Assembly (NCBI RefSeq): GCF_024433635.1
Contig: NZ_WNJZ01000009.1
Span: forward strand, 1 to 64,000
Source: Ruminococcus sp. zg-924
GTDB taxonomy: Bacteria; Bacillota; Clostridia; Oscillospirales; Acutalibacteraceae
DNA: 64,000 bases
Direction of reading: 5' to 3'
Every line of letters starts with the position of its first letter. Within the stretch, counting starts at the first letter, position 1. Positions 15,738 to 25,138 of this stretch are shown here, one piece after another. The translations under genes and the position numbers were made by a program. The notes under the pieces are model-generated. The model worked only from the letters and a program-made list of their open reading frames with translations, did no database searches and had not been told where the DNA came from.

Positions 15738-16769
15738 TTAGCGTATAAACATAGCGTCGCCGAACGAGAAGAAACGGTATTTTTCCTCTACGGCTATTTT
15801 GTATGCGTTCATTGTATTCTCATAGCCTGCAAAGGCGCTGACAAGCATAATGAGCGTGCTTTCGGGCAGGTGGAAATTTGTGATAAGCCCGTCGAGTACC
15901 TTGAATTTATAGCCGGGATAAATAAAAATCTCTGTACTGCCGACGTAAGGCTCAATTTTTCCGCCGTTTACAGACGCAGCGGCTTCAAGCGAACGGCAGC
16001 TTGTTGTGCCGACAGCGATAACACGTTTCCCTTTTTCCTTTGTGTCTGCAATCAGCCTTGCTGTGGCTGGCGGAATTTCAAAATGCTCGCTGTGCATCTT
16101 ATGGTCGGTTATTTCCTCAGCCTTAACAGGGCGGAATGTGCCAAGACCGACATGAAGAGTTACAAAGCCTACGTTGACTCCCTTAGACTTGATTTTTTCG
16201 AGCAGCTCATTTGTAAAGTGAAGTCCTGCTGTCGGAGCGGCGGCAGAGCCAAGCTCACGGCTGTAAACCGTCTGATAGCGTTCCTGATCCTCAAGCTCCT
16301 GCGTTATGTACGGTGGCAGCGGCATTTTTCCGATTTTATCAAGAGAGGCAAAAAAGCCTTCCTCACCGTAAAAGAATTTGACAACTCTGTTTCCGTCATC
16401 GGTTACAGACAGAACCTCACAGCTCATTATCCCTTCGCCAAAGGTAAATTTTGTTCCGGGTTTTGCCTTTTTACCCGGACCCGCAAGACATTCCCAGATG
16501 TCGTTTTCAACCTGCTTTAACAGCAAAAACTCAACACAGGCGCCTGTCGGCTCCTTAATGCCGTAAATTCTCGCAGGCAAAACTCTTGAATCATTGAGTA
16601 TAAGGCAGTCGCCAGGCTCTAACTCGTCAATAATATCGTAAAAGTGCTTGTGCTTTATTTTACCACTTTCTCTGTCAAGCAGTAAAAGCCTTGAGCTGTC
16701 ACGAGGCTCAAGCGGAGTCTGAGCAATCAGCTCCTTCGGTAAATCATAATAAAAATCCCTGGTTTTCAT
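15738..16769 (-). CDS. queA: S-adenosylmethionine:tRNA ribosyltransferase-isomerase
   Basis: A 343-residue enzyme transferring the ribosyl part of SAM to preQ1-tRNA to form epoxyqueuosine. Family motifs: [14 protein letters not shown] at the N-terminus, [37 protein letters not shown] and [18 protein letters not shown]. The ATG at 16769 was chosen for its AAGGGA site and the family N-terminus; the upstream extension is not conserved-looking. Transcribed away from asd. Confidence 0.95.
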   Translation of the reverse strand: MKTRDFYYDLPKELIAQTPLEPRDSSRLLLLDRESGKIKHKHFYDIIDELEPGDCLILNDSRVLPARIYGIKEPTGACVEFLLLKQVENDIWECLAGPGKKAKPGTKFTFGEGIMSCEVLSVTDDGNRVVKFFYGEEGFFASLDKIGKMPLPPYITQELEDQERYQTVYSRELGSAAAPTAGLHFTNELLEKIKSKGVNVGFVTLHVGLGTFRPVKAEEITDHKMHSEHFEIPPATARLIADTKEKGKRVIAVGTTSCRSLEAAASVNGGKIEPYVGSTEIFIYPGYKFKVLDGLITNFHLPESTLIMLVSAFAGYENTMNAYKIAVEEKYRFFSFGDAMFIR

Positions 16770-16949
16770 AGAATTCCCTTTCAAACTTCCTCTAAAAAAT
16801 TGACAACAGATAACATCATATGCTATATTATAGTGTAAAGAGATTATACGCAAAAGTGTATATGCTTTGCGTTACTTTATCTATTATATTTTATTTTGTC
16901 CTTGTTGACAACTTATTTTTTTCAAAGGATAGCTTAGGAGGAGTTTAAG

Positions 16950-18026
16950 ATGAAGAAGTATAAGGTTGGTATAATTGGCGCAACAGGTATGGTTGGCCAG
17001 AGATTCTCTTTATTACTTGCCGACCACCCGTGGTTTGAGGTAACAACACTTGCTGCCAGCGCAAGAAGCGCAGGCAAAAAATATAAGGACGCAGTGGGCG
17101 AACGTTGGGCTATGACATCTCCGATTCCGGAGAAGCTTGCAGATATGGTGATACTTGACGCTTCAAATGTTGAAGAGGTAGCGTCAAATGTTGACTTCGT
17201 ATTCTGCGCAGTTGATATGAAAAAGGATGAGATCAGAGCACTTGAGGAGAAATACGCAAAGGCTGAGTGTCCTGTTATTTCAAATAACAGCGCACACCGT
17301 TCAACTCCGGATGTTCCGATGATTATTCCGGAAATCAATGCAGACCACGCAAAAATTATTCCGGCGCAGAAAAAACGTCTTGGTACAAAAAGAGGCTTTA
17401 TTGCCGTTAAGTCAAACTGCTCACTTCAGAGCTACGTTCCGGCAATTCACCCGCTTATGGACTTGGGCGTAACAAAGGTTCTTGCTTGCACATATCAGGC
17501 AATCTCAGGCGCAGGTAAAACCTTTAAGAGCTGGCCGGATATTGTTGATAACATTGTTCCGTACATTGGCGGTGAGGAAGAAAAGTCAGAGCAGGAGCCG
17601 CTTAAAATTTGGGGTAAAATCGAAGGCGATAAGATTGTAAACACACAAACACCTTCAATCACATCACAGTGCATCCGTGTGCCTATAAGCGACGGTCATA
17701 CAGCGGCTGTGTTTGTATCATTTGAGAAGGAATGTTCGCTTGACGAGATTATCTCAAGATGGGAGAACTACAAGGGCAGAGCACAGGAGCTTAACCTTCC
17801 GAGCGCACCAAAGCAGTTCCTCCACTACTTCACAGAGCCTGATAGACCGCAGATTAAAACAGAGAGAAATCTTGAAAACGGTATGGCGGTTTCAATCGGC
17901 AGACTCAGAGAGGATTCACAGTATACAATTAAATTTGTTTGTATGTCACACAACACATTAAGAGGAGCAGCCGGCGGCGCAGTGCTTATGGCAGAGCTTT
18001 TGTGTGCTGAGGGATATATGGACTGA
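16950..18026 (+). CDS. asd: aspartate-semialdehyde dehydrogenase
   Basis: A 358-residue NADPH-dependent enzyme converting aspartyl phosphate to aspartate semialdehyde. It has the nucleotide loop GATGMVGQ (residues 10-17), catalytic C157 in AVKSNCSLQ and an active-site histidine in ISDGHTA (H250). The length and KSNCSLQ context match the archaeal/fungal-like class rather than the E. coli class. An AGGAGG site precedes the ATG. First gene of a lysine/diaminopimelate run with dapA and dapB. Confidence 0.94.
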   Translation: MKKYKVGIIGATGMVGQRFSLLLADHPWFEVTTLAASARSAGKKYKDAVGERWAMTSPIPEKLADMVILDASNVEEVASNVDFVFCAVDMKKDEIRALEEKYAKAECPVISNNSAHRSTPDVPMIIPEINADHAKIIPAQKKRLGTKRGFIAVKSNCSLQSYVPAIHPLMDLGVTKVLACTYQAISGAGKTFKSWPDIVDNIVPYIGGEEEKSEQEPLKIWGKIEGDKIVNTQTPSITSQCIRVPISDGHTAAVFVSFEKECSLDEIISRWENYKGRAQELNLPSAPKQFLHYFTEPDRPQIKTERNLENGMAVSIGRLREDSQYTIKFVCMSHNTLRGAAGGAVLMAELLCAEGYMD

Positions 18027-18048
18027 TACTTTATCGGAGGTAAATTAA

Positions 18049-18939
18049 ATGAATAACACTGTTTTTACAGGCAGCGGCGTTGCTATTATAACCCCAATGA
18101 ACAGCGACGGCTCTGTAAACTACAATACCCTCGGGCAAATTATTGATTATCAGATAGAAAACGGTACAGACGCAATTATTACCTGCGGCACAACCGGCGA
18201 ATCGGCAGTGCTTGACCACAAGGAGCATTGTGACGTTATTTCCTATACAATTGAAAGAGTAAACGGAGCAGTTCCGGTTATTGCAGGAACAGGCAGCAAC
18301 GACACAAGGTATGCTGTTGAGCTTACAAGAACAGCTAAGGAGCTTGGCGCTGACGCTGTTTTATCGGTTACTCCGTATTACAACAAGACATCACAAAACG
18401 GTCTTATCAAGCACTTTATAACAATAGCCGACAGCACCGATATTCCGATGATTCTTTATAATGTTCCGTCAAGAACAGGCTGCAACATTCAGATTTCAAC
18501 CTACAAGCAGCTTGCAAAGCACCAGAATATTGTTGCAACAAAGGAAGCAAGCGACAACGTAGGCTTGGCGGCTCAGATTATTTCTGAGTGCGGCGATGAT
18601 CTTGACCTGTATTCAGGCTGTGATGATTTGACTGTTCCGCTTATGAGCATAGGCGGCAAGGGTGTTATCTCAGTATTCGCAAATGTAATGCCGAAGGAAA
18701 TGCACGAGATAACCTCGTTAATGCTTGAGGGTAAGACTGCTCAGGCTGCACAGCTTCATTTGAAGTATTTAAAGCTTATGAACACTTTGTTCTGTGACGT
18801 TAACCCAATTCCGGTTAAGGAAGCTATGAATATGATAGGCTTTGACTGCGGTGAGTGCAGACTTCCGCTTTGCTCAATGACAGACGAGAAGAAGGCTCTT
18901 TTAAAGTCAGTGCTTGCTGAGTGCGGAATGATAAAATAA
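18049..18939 (+). CDS. dapA: 4-hydroxy-tetrahydrodipicolinate synthase
   Basis: A 296-residue TIM-barrel enzyme condensing pyruvate with aspartate semialdehyde. Visible active-site elements are CGTTGES (residues 46-52), Y137 in LYNVPSRTG and the Schiff-base K165 in ATKEAS. It starts 22 bases after asd and is followed by dapB. The product feeds both peptidoglycan meso-DAP and, in spores, dipicolinate. Confidence 0.96.
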   Translation: MNNTVFTGSGVAIITPMNSDGSVNYNTLGQIIDYQIENGTDAIITCGTTGESAVLDHKEHCDVISYTIERVNGAVPVIAGTGSNDTRYAVELTRTAKELGADAVLSVTPYYNKTSQNGLIKHFITIADSTDIPMILYNVPSRTGCNIQISTYKQLAKHQNIVATKEASDNVGLAAQIISECGDDLDLYSGCDDLTVPLMSIGGKGVISVFANVMPKEMHEITSLMLEGKTAQAAQLHLKYLKLMNTLFCDVNPIPVKEAMNMIGFDCGECRLPLCSMTDEKKALLKSVLAECGMIK

Positions 18940-18967
18940 GATAATAAAATATAAGGATGATAAGGCA

Positions 18968-19726
18968 ATGACTAGGATAATTCTTTGCGGCTGTAACGGC
19001 AAAATGGGGCAGGCAATTGTAAGGGCAGTAAGCGAGCGTGATGACTGTAAAATTGTTGCAGGTGTTGATATAATTACAAACTGCGGTTATGATTTTCCCG
19101 TGTTTGACGATTTTTCAAAGATTGACGTTGAAGCTGATGTTATAATAGATTTTTCAAATCCGGTAACTTTAAAAGGACTTTTAAAATATGCCGTTGAAAA
19201 CAAGAAAAACGCCATTATATGCACAACCGGATATACTCAGGAGCAGATAGAGCAGATTAACGAGGCTTCAAAGTTTATCGGTATTTTCCGTTCGGGAAAT
19301 ATGTCAATAGGTATTAACCTGCTTATTGACCTTGTGAAAAAGGCAAAGTCAATTCTCGGTGATGCTTTTGATGTTGAAATTATCGAAAAGCACCATAACC
19401 AGAAAATTGATGCTCCAAGCGGTACAGCACTGATGATAGCAGACGCAATTTCTGAGGCTGCGGATTATGAGCCTCAGTACATTTATGACCGCCACGCATA
19501 CCGAAAAAAGCGTGAGAAAAATGAAATCGGTATCCACGCTGTCAGGGGCGGTTCAATAGTCGGCGAGCATGAGGTAATCTTTGCAGGTCACGACGAGGTT
19601 ATTTCAATAAAGCATCAGGCACAGTCCAAGGAAGTATTCGCCATAGGTTCAATTAATGCTGCTGTGTTTATGAATAACGTACCTGCCGGCGCATATGATA
19701 TGAATGACCTTATAAAAGCAAAATAA
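18968..19726 (+). CDS. dapB: 4-hydroxy-tetrahydrodipicolinate reductase
   Basis: A 252-residue NAD(P)H reductase following DapA in the pathway. The dinucleotide loop GCNGKMGQ is at residues 8-15, and the substrate site EKHHNQKIDAPSGTA at 140-154 is complete. Length normal. Confidence 0.96.
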   Translation: MTRIILCGCNGKMGQAIVRAVSERDDCKIVAGVDIITNCGYDFPVFDDFSKIDVEADVIIDFSNPVTLKGLLKYAVENKKNAIICTTGYTQEQIEQINEASKFIGIFRSGNMSIGINLLIDLVKKAKSILGDAFDVEIIEKHHNQKIDAPSGTALMIADAISEAADYEPQYIYDRHAYRKKREKNEIGIHAVRGGSIVGEHEVIFAGHDEVISIKHQAQSKEVFAIGSINAAVFMNNVPAGAYDMNDLIKAK

Positions 19727-19741
19727 CGGGAGGGTTAATCA

Positions 19742-20197
19742 ATGAACTCTAAAATCACTGTAAACGAGAATATTACCCTTATTTCACTTCACAATGTTTC
19801 GGCAAGTATGTCAGCCATAGCCGATATATTTGAAAAAATCGGCGAGATGGATATTGACGTTGACGTTATTTCTATGTCGCCGGTGCAAAGCGACCTTACA
19901 AGCCTTTCATTCACGGTAAATGACGAGGACACAATCAAGCTTTTGCAGTTTATCAAAACTCTGCCGGGATTATCTACAAAGCCAACGGTGAGCAGCGGAA
20001 ATTACATAATTTCCGTTTTGGAAAATGCAATGGAAAATCAACCAGGCTTTGCATCAAAAATATTCCGTGCACTTGCACAGGTTAACACCGATATCCGTAT
20101 AATCTCAACCTCGGAGATACAAATTTCAATGCTTGTTACCGAGGCTGACTTTAACTGCGCTTATGCAGCTATAACCGAGTGTGTAAAGAATATGTAA
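19742..20197 (+). CDS. stand-alone ACT-domain protein, aspartokinase-regulatory type
   Basis: A 151-residue protein made of two ACT-like modules (about residues 8-70 and 82-149). The pattern ITLISLHNVSASMSAIADIFEKIGEMDIDVDVISMSPVQ and RIISTSEIQISMLV resembles the C-terminal regulatory part of aspartate kinase. No kinase domain precedes it; dapB ends 15 bases upstream with a normal stop. It may be a free regulatory partner sensing lysine or threonine for the pathway or for an aspartokinase encoded elsewhere. Role is inference; the domain call is from motif pattern. Confidence 0.8.
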   Translation: MNSKITVNENITLISLHNVSASMSAIADIFEKIGEMDIDVDVISMSPVQSDLTSLSFTVNDEDTIKLLQFIKTLPGLSTKPTVSSGNYIISVLENAMENQPGFASKIFRALAQVNTDIRIISTSEIQISMLVTEADFNCAYAAITECVKNM

Positions 20198-20203
20198 ATA
20201 TCA

Positions 20204-20240
20204 GGGCGTTGGAGTATTGTGTTCCAATGCCCTTTTGATT
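20204..20240 (+). terminator. terminator of the asd-dapA-dapB-ACT operon
   Basis: GGGCGTTGGA pairs with TCCAATGCCC (one G-U pair), followed by TTTTGATTTTT. Confidence 0.75.
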
Positions 20241-20333
20241 TTTATGCTTTGCAAATTCGTCTGGTAAATCAGACTGATAATATAGTGGGTATTAATTTTG
20301 AGTAGATTGAATTTTATTTGGAGATGATAAAAG

Positions 20334-22553
20334 ATGTCAAAAAACAATGCTGAAAAAACAGAAAAGGAAATTATGAAGGAAGAAATCAAAATCGAAAAAG
20401 AAGAAAAAAAGCCTGAAGAAAAGGTTACCAAGGATAAGCATATGAAAAAAATGCCTTATAAGAACCGTGAGCTGAGCTGGCTTGATTTTAACAGCCGTGT
20501 GCTTGAGGAGGCAATGGAAAAGGAAAATCCGGTTATGGAAAAGCTTAATTTTCTTGCCATTACAGCCTCAAATCTCGACGAATTCTTTATGGTTCGTGTT
20601 GCAGGTGTGTTAGACCAAATTCATCATGGCACCAAGAAGAACGATCCGTCCGGATACACTCCGGAGCAGCTAATGCAAAAGCTGTCTGAGGAAATTCATG
20701 ACTTCTCAAAGAGGCAGTACAGCTGTTTTTCACGTTCAATAATTCCGTCCCTTAAAAATAAGAATATGCACTTCTTAAGGGTTCGTGATATGAACGAAAA
20801 ACAGCTTAAGTTCATTACAGAATACTTTAATAGATTTGTATTTCCCGTACTCACTCCGATGGCGGTAGATACAAGCCGACCGTTTCCGCTTCTTGCCAAT
20901 AAAAGCCTGAACCTTGCTGTGCGCTTGTCCGATAAAGACGGCAACATATTTTTTGCTCTTGTTCAGGTGCCGTCAATTCTTCCAAGATTCCTTGAGCTTC
21001 CAAGTGCAGACGGCAGAGCCTTTGTACTTTTGGAGGACATAATAGCGCATTTTCTTTCGGAGCTTTTTGCACTTTATAATATTGACGCATACGCTCCGTT
21101 TAGAATTACAAGAGATTCCGACCTTGATATTGACGAGGAAACAGACGACCTTATGGAGGAAATTCAGAAGTCAATAAGGAAGAGGGAGAGAGGTGTTCCC
21201 GTTCGTCTTGAATTCTCAAAAAAGTGTGATAAGGAAATTCGCTCATTCCTCATTGATATGCTCAATGTGACGGAAAACGAGATTTACATTCAGGCGGGTC
21301 CTCTTGACTTAACCTTCCTGTCAAAATTTGCACGCATTGACGGCTGTGAGGATATGTGTTTTGAGCCGATTAAGCCTGTTAATCCTCCTGCTGAGTTCTA
21401 TGGCTATTCCGATTTGTTCCAGGCTATAAGGGAAAAAGACAGACTTGTTCACCACCCATATGAGAGCTTCGACGTTGTTGTTAAATTCATAAAAAAGGCG
21501 GCAGAGGATCCGAGCGTGCTTGCGATTAAGCAAACTCTCTACCGTGTAAGCGGTAATTCGCCTATTATTGCAGCACTTATTAAGGCGGCTGAAAATGGTA
21601 AGCAGGTAACTGTGCTTGTTGAGCTTAAGGCGAGATTTGACGAGGAGAACAATATCCAGTGGGCTAAAAAGCTTGAAAAAGCAGGCTGTCACGTTATCTA
21701 CGGCTTGACAGGACTTAAAACACACTGCAAAATATGCCTTGTTGTAAGACGTGAAGGAAACGTAATCCGTAGATACCTCCATATGGCAACAGGTAACTAC
21801 AACGACAGCACCGCAAGATTTTACACTGACATTGGAATGTTTACCTGCCGTGAGGAGTACGGTGTTGATGCGTCATCTCTGTTCAATGTTCTGACAGGAT
21901 ATTCAGCACCGCCTGAGTACAACAAGTTTATTGTTGCTCCAAAGGGTATGCGCTCATTCTTTGAAGAGATGATTAAAAAGGAAACAGAAAACGCAAAGGC
22001 AGGGCTTCCTGCCGGAATAACGGCTAAGGTAAATTCACTTGTTGACCCAGAGATAATCAGACTTTTGTACGATGCATCAAACGCCGGTGTTAAGATTAAT
22101 CTCATTGTTCGTGGCATATGCTGCCTGTGTGCAGGAGTTAAGGGTTACAGTGAGAACATTACGGTTTACAGTATTGTCGGTCAGCTTTTGGAGCACAGCC
22201 GAATTTTTCGTTTTGAAAACGCAGGCTACCCCTTGCTTTATATGGGCAGTGCAGACTGGATGCCGAGAAATCTGGACAGACGTGTGGAGCTTGTTTTCCC
22301 TGTTGAGGATCCGGACATAAAGCAACGCAGCTTTGAAATACTCGACATTATGCTTCACGATACCGTAAATGCAAGAATACAAAATCCTGATTCAACCTAT
22401 ACAATGGTTGATAAACGTGGCAAGCAAAGGATAAACAGCCAGATATATTTCTCAAAGCTTGCACATAAGGCTCAGAAGGACGCAAAGCATATAACAGCTG
22501 TTAAAACAATAGGCACGCCTATTTTACCGGCTGACAGAAAGGAGTTAAAATAA
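20334..22553 (+). CDS. ppk: polyphosphate kinase 1
   Basis: A 739-residue enzyme polymerising ATP gamma-phosphate into polyphosphate. A Lys/Glu-rich ~40-residue N-terminal extension precedes the normal start motif YKNRELSWLDFNSRVLEEA. Active-site histidines are visible in LKTHCKICLV (H464) and YLHMATGNYN (H483), the former being the expected phosphohistidine. The IKQTLYRVSG and C-terminal DRRVELVFPVED motifs are also present. pfkA follows after 3 bases and is surely co-transcribed. Confidence 0.95.
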   Translation: MSKNNAEKTEKEIMKEEIKIEKEEKKPEEKVTKDKHMKKMPYKNRELSWLDFNSRVLEEAMEKENPVMEKLNFLAITASNLDEFFMVRVAGVLDQIHHGTKKNDPSGYTPEQLMQKLSEEIHDFSKRQYSCFSRSIIPSLKNKNMHFLRVRDMNEKQLKFITEYFNRFVFPVLTPMAVDTSRPFPLLANKSLNLAVRLSDKDGNIFFALVQVPSILPRFLELPSADGRAFVLLEDIIAHFLSELFALYNIDAYAPFRITRDSDLDIDEETDDLMEEIQKSIRKRERGVPVRLEFSKKCDKEIRSFLIDMLNVTENEIYIQAGPLDLTFLSKFARIDGCEDMCFEPIKPVNPPAEFYGYSDLFQAIREKDRLVHHPYESFDVVVKFIKKAAEDPSVLAIKQTLYRVSGNSPIIAALIKAAENGKQVTVLVELKARFDEENNIQWAKKLEKAGCHVIYGLTGLKTHCKICLVVRREGNVIRRYLHMATGNYNDSTARFYTDIGMFTCREEYGVDASSLFNVLTGYSAPPEYNKFIVAPKGMRSFFEEMIKKETENAKAGLPAGITAKVNSLVDPEIIRLLYDASNAGVKINLIVRGICCLCAGVKGYSENITVYSIVGQLLEHSRIFRFENAGYPLLYMGSADWMPRNLDRRVELVFPVEDPDIKQRSFEILDIMLHDTVNARIQNPDSTYTMVDKRGKQRINSQIYFSKLAHKAQKDAKHITAVKTIGTPILPADRKELK

Positions 22554-22556
22554 ATT

Positions 22557-23636
22557 ATGAAAAGAATCGGAATTTTAACAAGCGGCGGTGATTGTCAGGG
22601 ACTTAATGCAACAATCCGTGCTGTAGGAAAATCGCTTTACAATTACTACGGAAATAAGGAAGTGGAAATTTACGGAATTATTGACGGTTACAGAGGTCTA
22701 ATTTACGGCGAATACAGACTTATGAAGCAAAGCGATTTTTCAGGTATCTTAACGCAGGGCGGCACAATCCTCGGTACATCACGCCAGCCGTTTAAGCTTA
22801 TGCGTGTAATAGACGAGAACAGTGTTGACAAGGTTGCGGCTATGAAAGATAACTACAAAAAGCTAAAGCTTGATTGCCTTGTAATTCTTGGCGGTAACGG
22901 AACACAGAAAACAGCGAACCTCTTAAGCGAGGAGGGGCTCAATGTTGTTTCTCTGCCGAAAACAATAGATAACGACCTTTGGGGAACAGATATGACATTT
23001 GGCTTTCAAAGCGCCGTTAATATTGCAACAAATGTTATCGACTGTATCCACACAACTGCAACATCTCACGGTCGAGTGTTCATTGTTGAGGTTATGGGCC
23101 ATAAGGTTGGTTGGCTTACACTTTATGCTGGTATAGCAGGTGGTGCTGATGTTATCCTTATTCCTGAAATTCCTTACGATATTAATTCTGTAATCAAAAC
23201 GGTTAAGCAGAGAACGGAAAACGGAAAGAACTTCTCAATTCTTGCCGTTGCCGAGGGTGCTATAACAAAGGAGCTTGCGGCTATGCCGAAAAAACAGAGA
23301 AAGGCGGCTGTTGCAGAAATGGCATATCCGTCAATCTCATACAAAATTGCTCATGAGGTTGAGCAGGCAACGGGACAGGAAACAAGAGTTACAGTGCCAG
23401 GTCATTTTCAGAGGGGCGGAAGTCCCTGTCCATATGACAGAGTGCTTTCAACTCGCTTTGGCACAAAGGCTGCTGAGCTTATTATTAACAAGCAGTATGG
23501 CAATATGGTAGCGCTAATTGATAACAAGGTTGTGCCTGTACCACTTAAAGATATAGCAGGAAAGCTCAAGACAGTTCCAAAGGATAGCGAGGTTATTGAA
23601 ACCGCAAAGAAGATGGGCATAAGCTTCGGTGAATAA
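22557..23636 (+). CDS. pfkA: 6-phosphofructokinase, group III/mixed-substrate type
   Basis: A 359-residue phosphofructokinase. The N-terminal GILTSGGDCQGLNATIR and the active-site PKTIDND and MGHKVGW segments identify it. The phosphoryl-donor loop reads GGNGTQ instead of GGDGS, and the residue before TIDND is Lys rather than Gly. Gly in the first position with Lys in the second is the pattern of the mixed group (TIGR02483-like), where the donor (ATP or PPi) cannot be told from sequence alone. Operon partner of ppk. Confidence 0.92.
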   Translation: MKRIGILTSGGDCQGLNATIRAVGKSLYNYYGNKEVEIYGIIDGYRGLIYGEYRLMKQSDFSGILTQGGTILGTSRQPFKLMRVIDENSVDKVAAMKDNYKKLKLDCLVILGGNGTQKTANLLSEEGLNVVSLPKTIDNDLWGTDMTFGFQSAVNIATNVIDCIHTTATSHGRVFIVEVMGHKVGWLTLYAGIAGGADVILIPEIPYDINSVIKTVKQRTENGKNFSILAVAEGAITKELAAMPKKQRKAAVAEMAYPSISYKIAHEVEQATGQETRVTVPGHFQRGGSPCPYDRVLSTRFGTKAAELIINKQYGNMVALIDNKVVPVPLKDIAGKLKTVPKDSEVIETAKKMGISFGE

Positions 23637-23661
23637 AACTTAATGACAAATTAACATCACT

Positions 23662-23703
23662 CACCTCTTTTTCATACTATATTAGTAAAATGAAAAAGAG
23701 GTG
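23662..23703 (+). promoter_or_regulatory. hairpin after pfkA that contains the next gene's ribosome binding site
   Basis: A perfect 14-bp stem (23662-23675 with 23690-23703; CACCTCTTTTTCAT/ATGAAAAAGAGGTG). The 3' arm includes GAGGTG, the Shine-Dalgarno sequence for the TTG start at 23711, and ATTTATTTT follows. As at sigG, one structure can terminate the upstream operon and block initiation in read-through RNA. Confidence 0.65.
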
Positions 23704-23710
23704 ATTTATT

Positions 23711-23938
23711 TTGGATAAGCCATTAATCGTGCTTACCTCGATAACGCATGCTATGAAGGGCAAATCGCTTCTGCTTGGATATGGGATTTTTTCGGAAATT
23801 GTAAGAACGCCAAAAGGCAGAGGAGTAAAAAGCTGTGGTTACAGCCTGTATGTACCGCAGCGAACGGATGAAGCGCAGGCATTACTGAAGGAAAACGGAA
23901 TTGCAGTGCTCGGAAGGGTGCAGGGTGATGTTAAATGA
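23711..23938 (+). CDS. DUF3343 protein
   Basis: A 75-residue protein of the DUF3343 family (PLIVLTSITHAMKGKSLL...KSCGYSLYVP). The start is TTG at 23711, the only start with a Shine-Dalgarno (GAGGTG, 7 bases). It overlaps the cysteine desulfurase-like gene by 4 bases (ATGA). This pair occurs widely in Clostridia, often near selenium genes (selD, yedF), and the single Cys in KSCGYS may carry sulfur or selenium. No selenium genes are visible here, so that role is inference. Confidence 0.88.
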   Translation: MDKPLIVLTSITHAMKGKSLLLGYGIFSEIVRTPKGRGVKSCGYSLYVPQRTDEAQALLKENGIAVLGRVQGDVK

Positions 23939-25074
23939 TATACCTTGACAATGCTGCTACAACCTTTCCGAAACCGCAGTCGGTTGTTCGAGAGGTTAAT
24001 GCGGCGCTTACACGCTACGGCGCAAATCCGGGCAGAGCAGGCCACTATATGGCAATGAAGGCAGGAAAAATGATTTACAACTGCAGGGTCAAGCTGTCAC
24101 AGCTATTAAATGCAGGAAATGAGGAAAACGTGGTTTTTACGCTCAACTGTACACACAGCCTGAATATAGTGCTTAAGGGCCTTTTAAAGCCGGGCGACCA
24201 CGTTGTTATAAGCGATTTGGAGCATAACTCTATTACCCGACCGCTTAAGAATATGGAGCGTGACGGCATAACCTTTACGCAGGCGGCGGTTTATGAAAAT
24301 GATAACGATAAAACAGTTCAGTCATTTCGTGAAGCGATAAACGGCAGTACACGCCTTATAGCTTGCACACACGCTTCAAATGTATGGGGACTAAGACTTC
24401 CCGTCGAGCGGCTTGCGTCATTGGCGCACGAATACGGCGTTGAAATTTTAGTTGACGCCGCCCAAAGCGCAGGCGTATTGCCAATAGATTTTGAACAGTC
24501 GGGGATAGATTATCTTTGTATGCCGGGTCATAAGGGGCTTTACGGACCTACCGGAACAGGCGTAATGATTGCAAAAAATCCCGAAAAGCTAATGCCGATT
24601 ATGCAGGGAGGTACGGGAAGCAGCTCAATATCAAACGAGCAGCCCAATTTTATGCCCGATAAATTTGAATGTGGCACAGCCAATGTTGCAGGGATAGCAG
24701 GACTTTTAAGAGGTGTGGAATTTGTTTCTTCAAAAACTCCTGAAAAGATTTTCAGCCACGAAATGAAGCTTACAAAAAAGTTGTATAATAGCCTTGCAAG
24801 TAACAAAAGGATAAGGCTTTATACTCAGTACCCAAACGAAAAATGCTATGCTCCGCTTTTATCCTTTAACATTGCGGACAAGGACAGCGAAACTGTGGCA
24901 AGAATTTTAAACTCTGATTACGGTATAGCCGTAAGGTCAGGCCTGCACTGTGCGCCAAGCGCTCATATTAAAATGGGGACACAGGAAATAGGCGCAGTAA
25001 GGGTGAGCCCGTCTGTCTTTACAAGTGAATATGATATTCAAAGATTTTTAAATGCGGTAAATAAAATTAGATAA
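23935..25074 (+). CDS. cysteine desulfurase-like aminotransferase V (TIGR01977 type)
   Basis: A 379-residue PLP enzyme. The N-terminal YLDNAATTFPKP, PLP-site His in CTHASNVWG, D in VDAAQSAG, and PLP lysine in MPGHKGLYGPTGTG are all present. A mobile catalytic cysteine occurs in SGLHCAPSAH. The short C-terminus and motifs fit the TIGR01977 group, which is neither IscS nor SufS and lacks an adjacent scaffold gene. It probably provides S or Se from cysteine/selenocysteine to its DUF3343 partner. Confidence 0.9.
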   Translation: MIYLDNAATTFPKPQSVVREVNAALTRYGANPGRAGHYMAMKAGKMIYNCRVKLSQLLNAGNEENVVFTLNCTHSLNIVLKGLLKPGDHVVISDLEHNSITRPLKNMERDGITFTQAAVYENDNDKTVQSFREAINGSTRLIACTHASNVWGLRLPVERLASLAHEYGVEILVDAAQSAGVLPIDFEQSGIDYLCMPGHKGLYGPTGTGVMIAKNPEKLMPIMQGGTGSSSISNEQPNFMPDKFECGTANVAGIAGLLRGVEFVSSKTPEKIFSHEMKLTKKLYNSLASNKRIRLYTQYPNEKCYAPLLSFNIADKDSETVARILNSDYGIAVRSGLHCAPSAHIKMGTQEIGAVRVSPSVFTSEYDIQRFLNAVNKIR

Positions 25075-25138
25075 AGGTATTTTCAACAGGTTTTATTTGT
25101 GTTAAAATAAAAAGAAAAAACTAAGGAAGGAAAAGACT

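Noticed and set aside
15654-16520. 288-codon plus-strand frame over tgt/queA
   Set aside because: Antisense shadow of two well-identified genes; composition rich in Cys/Arg/Phe typical of shadows.
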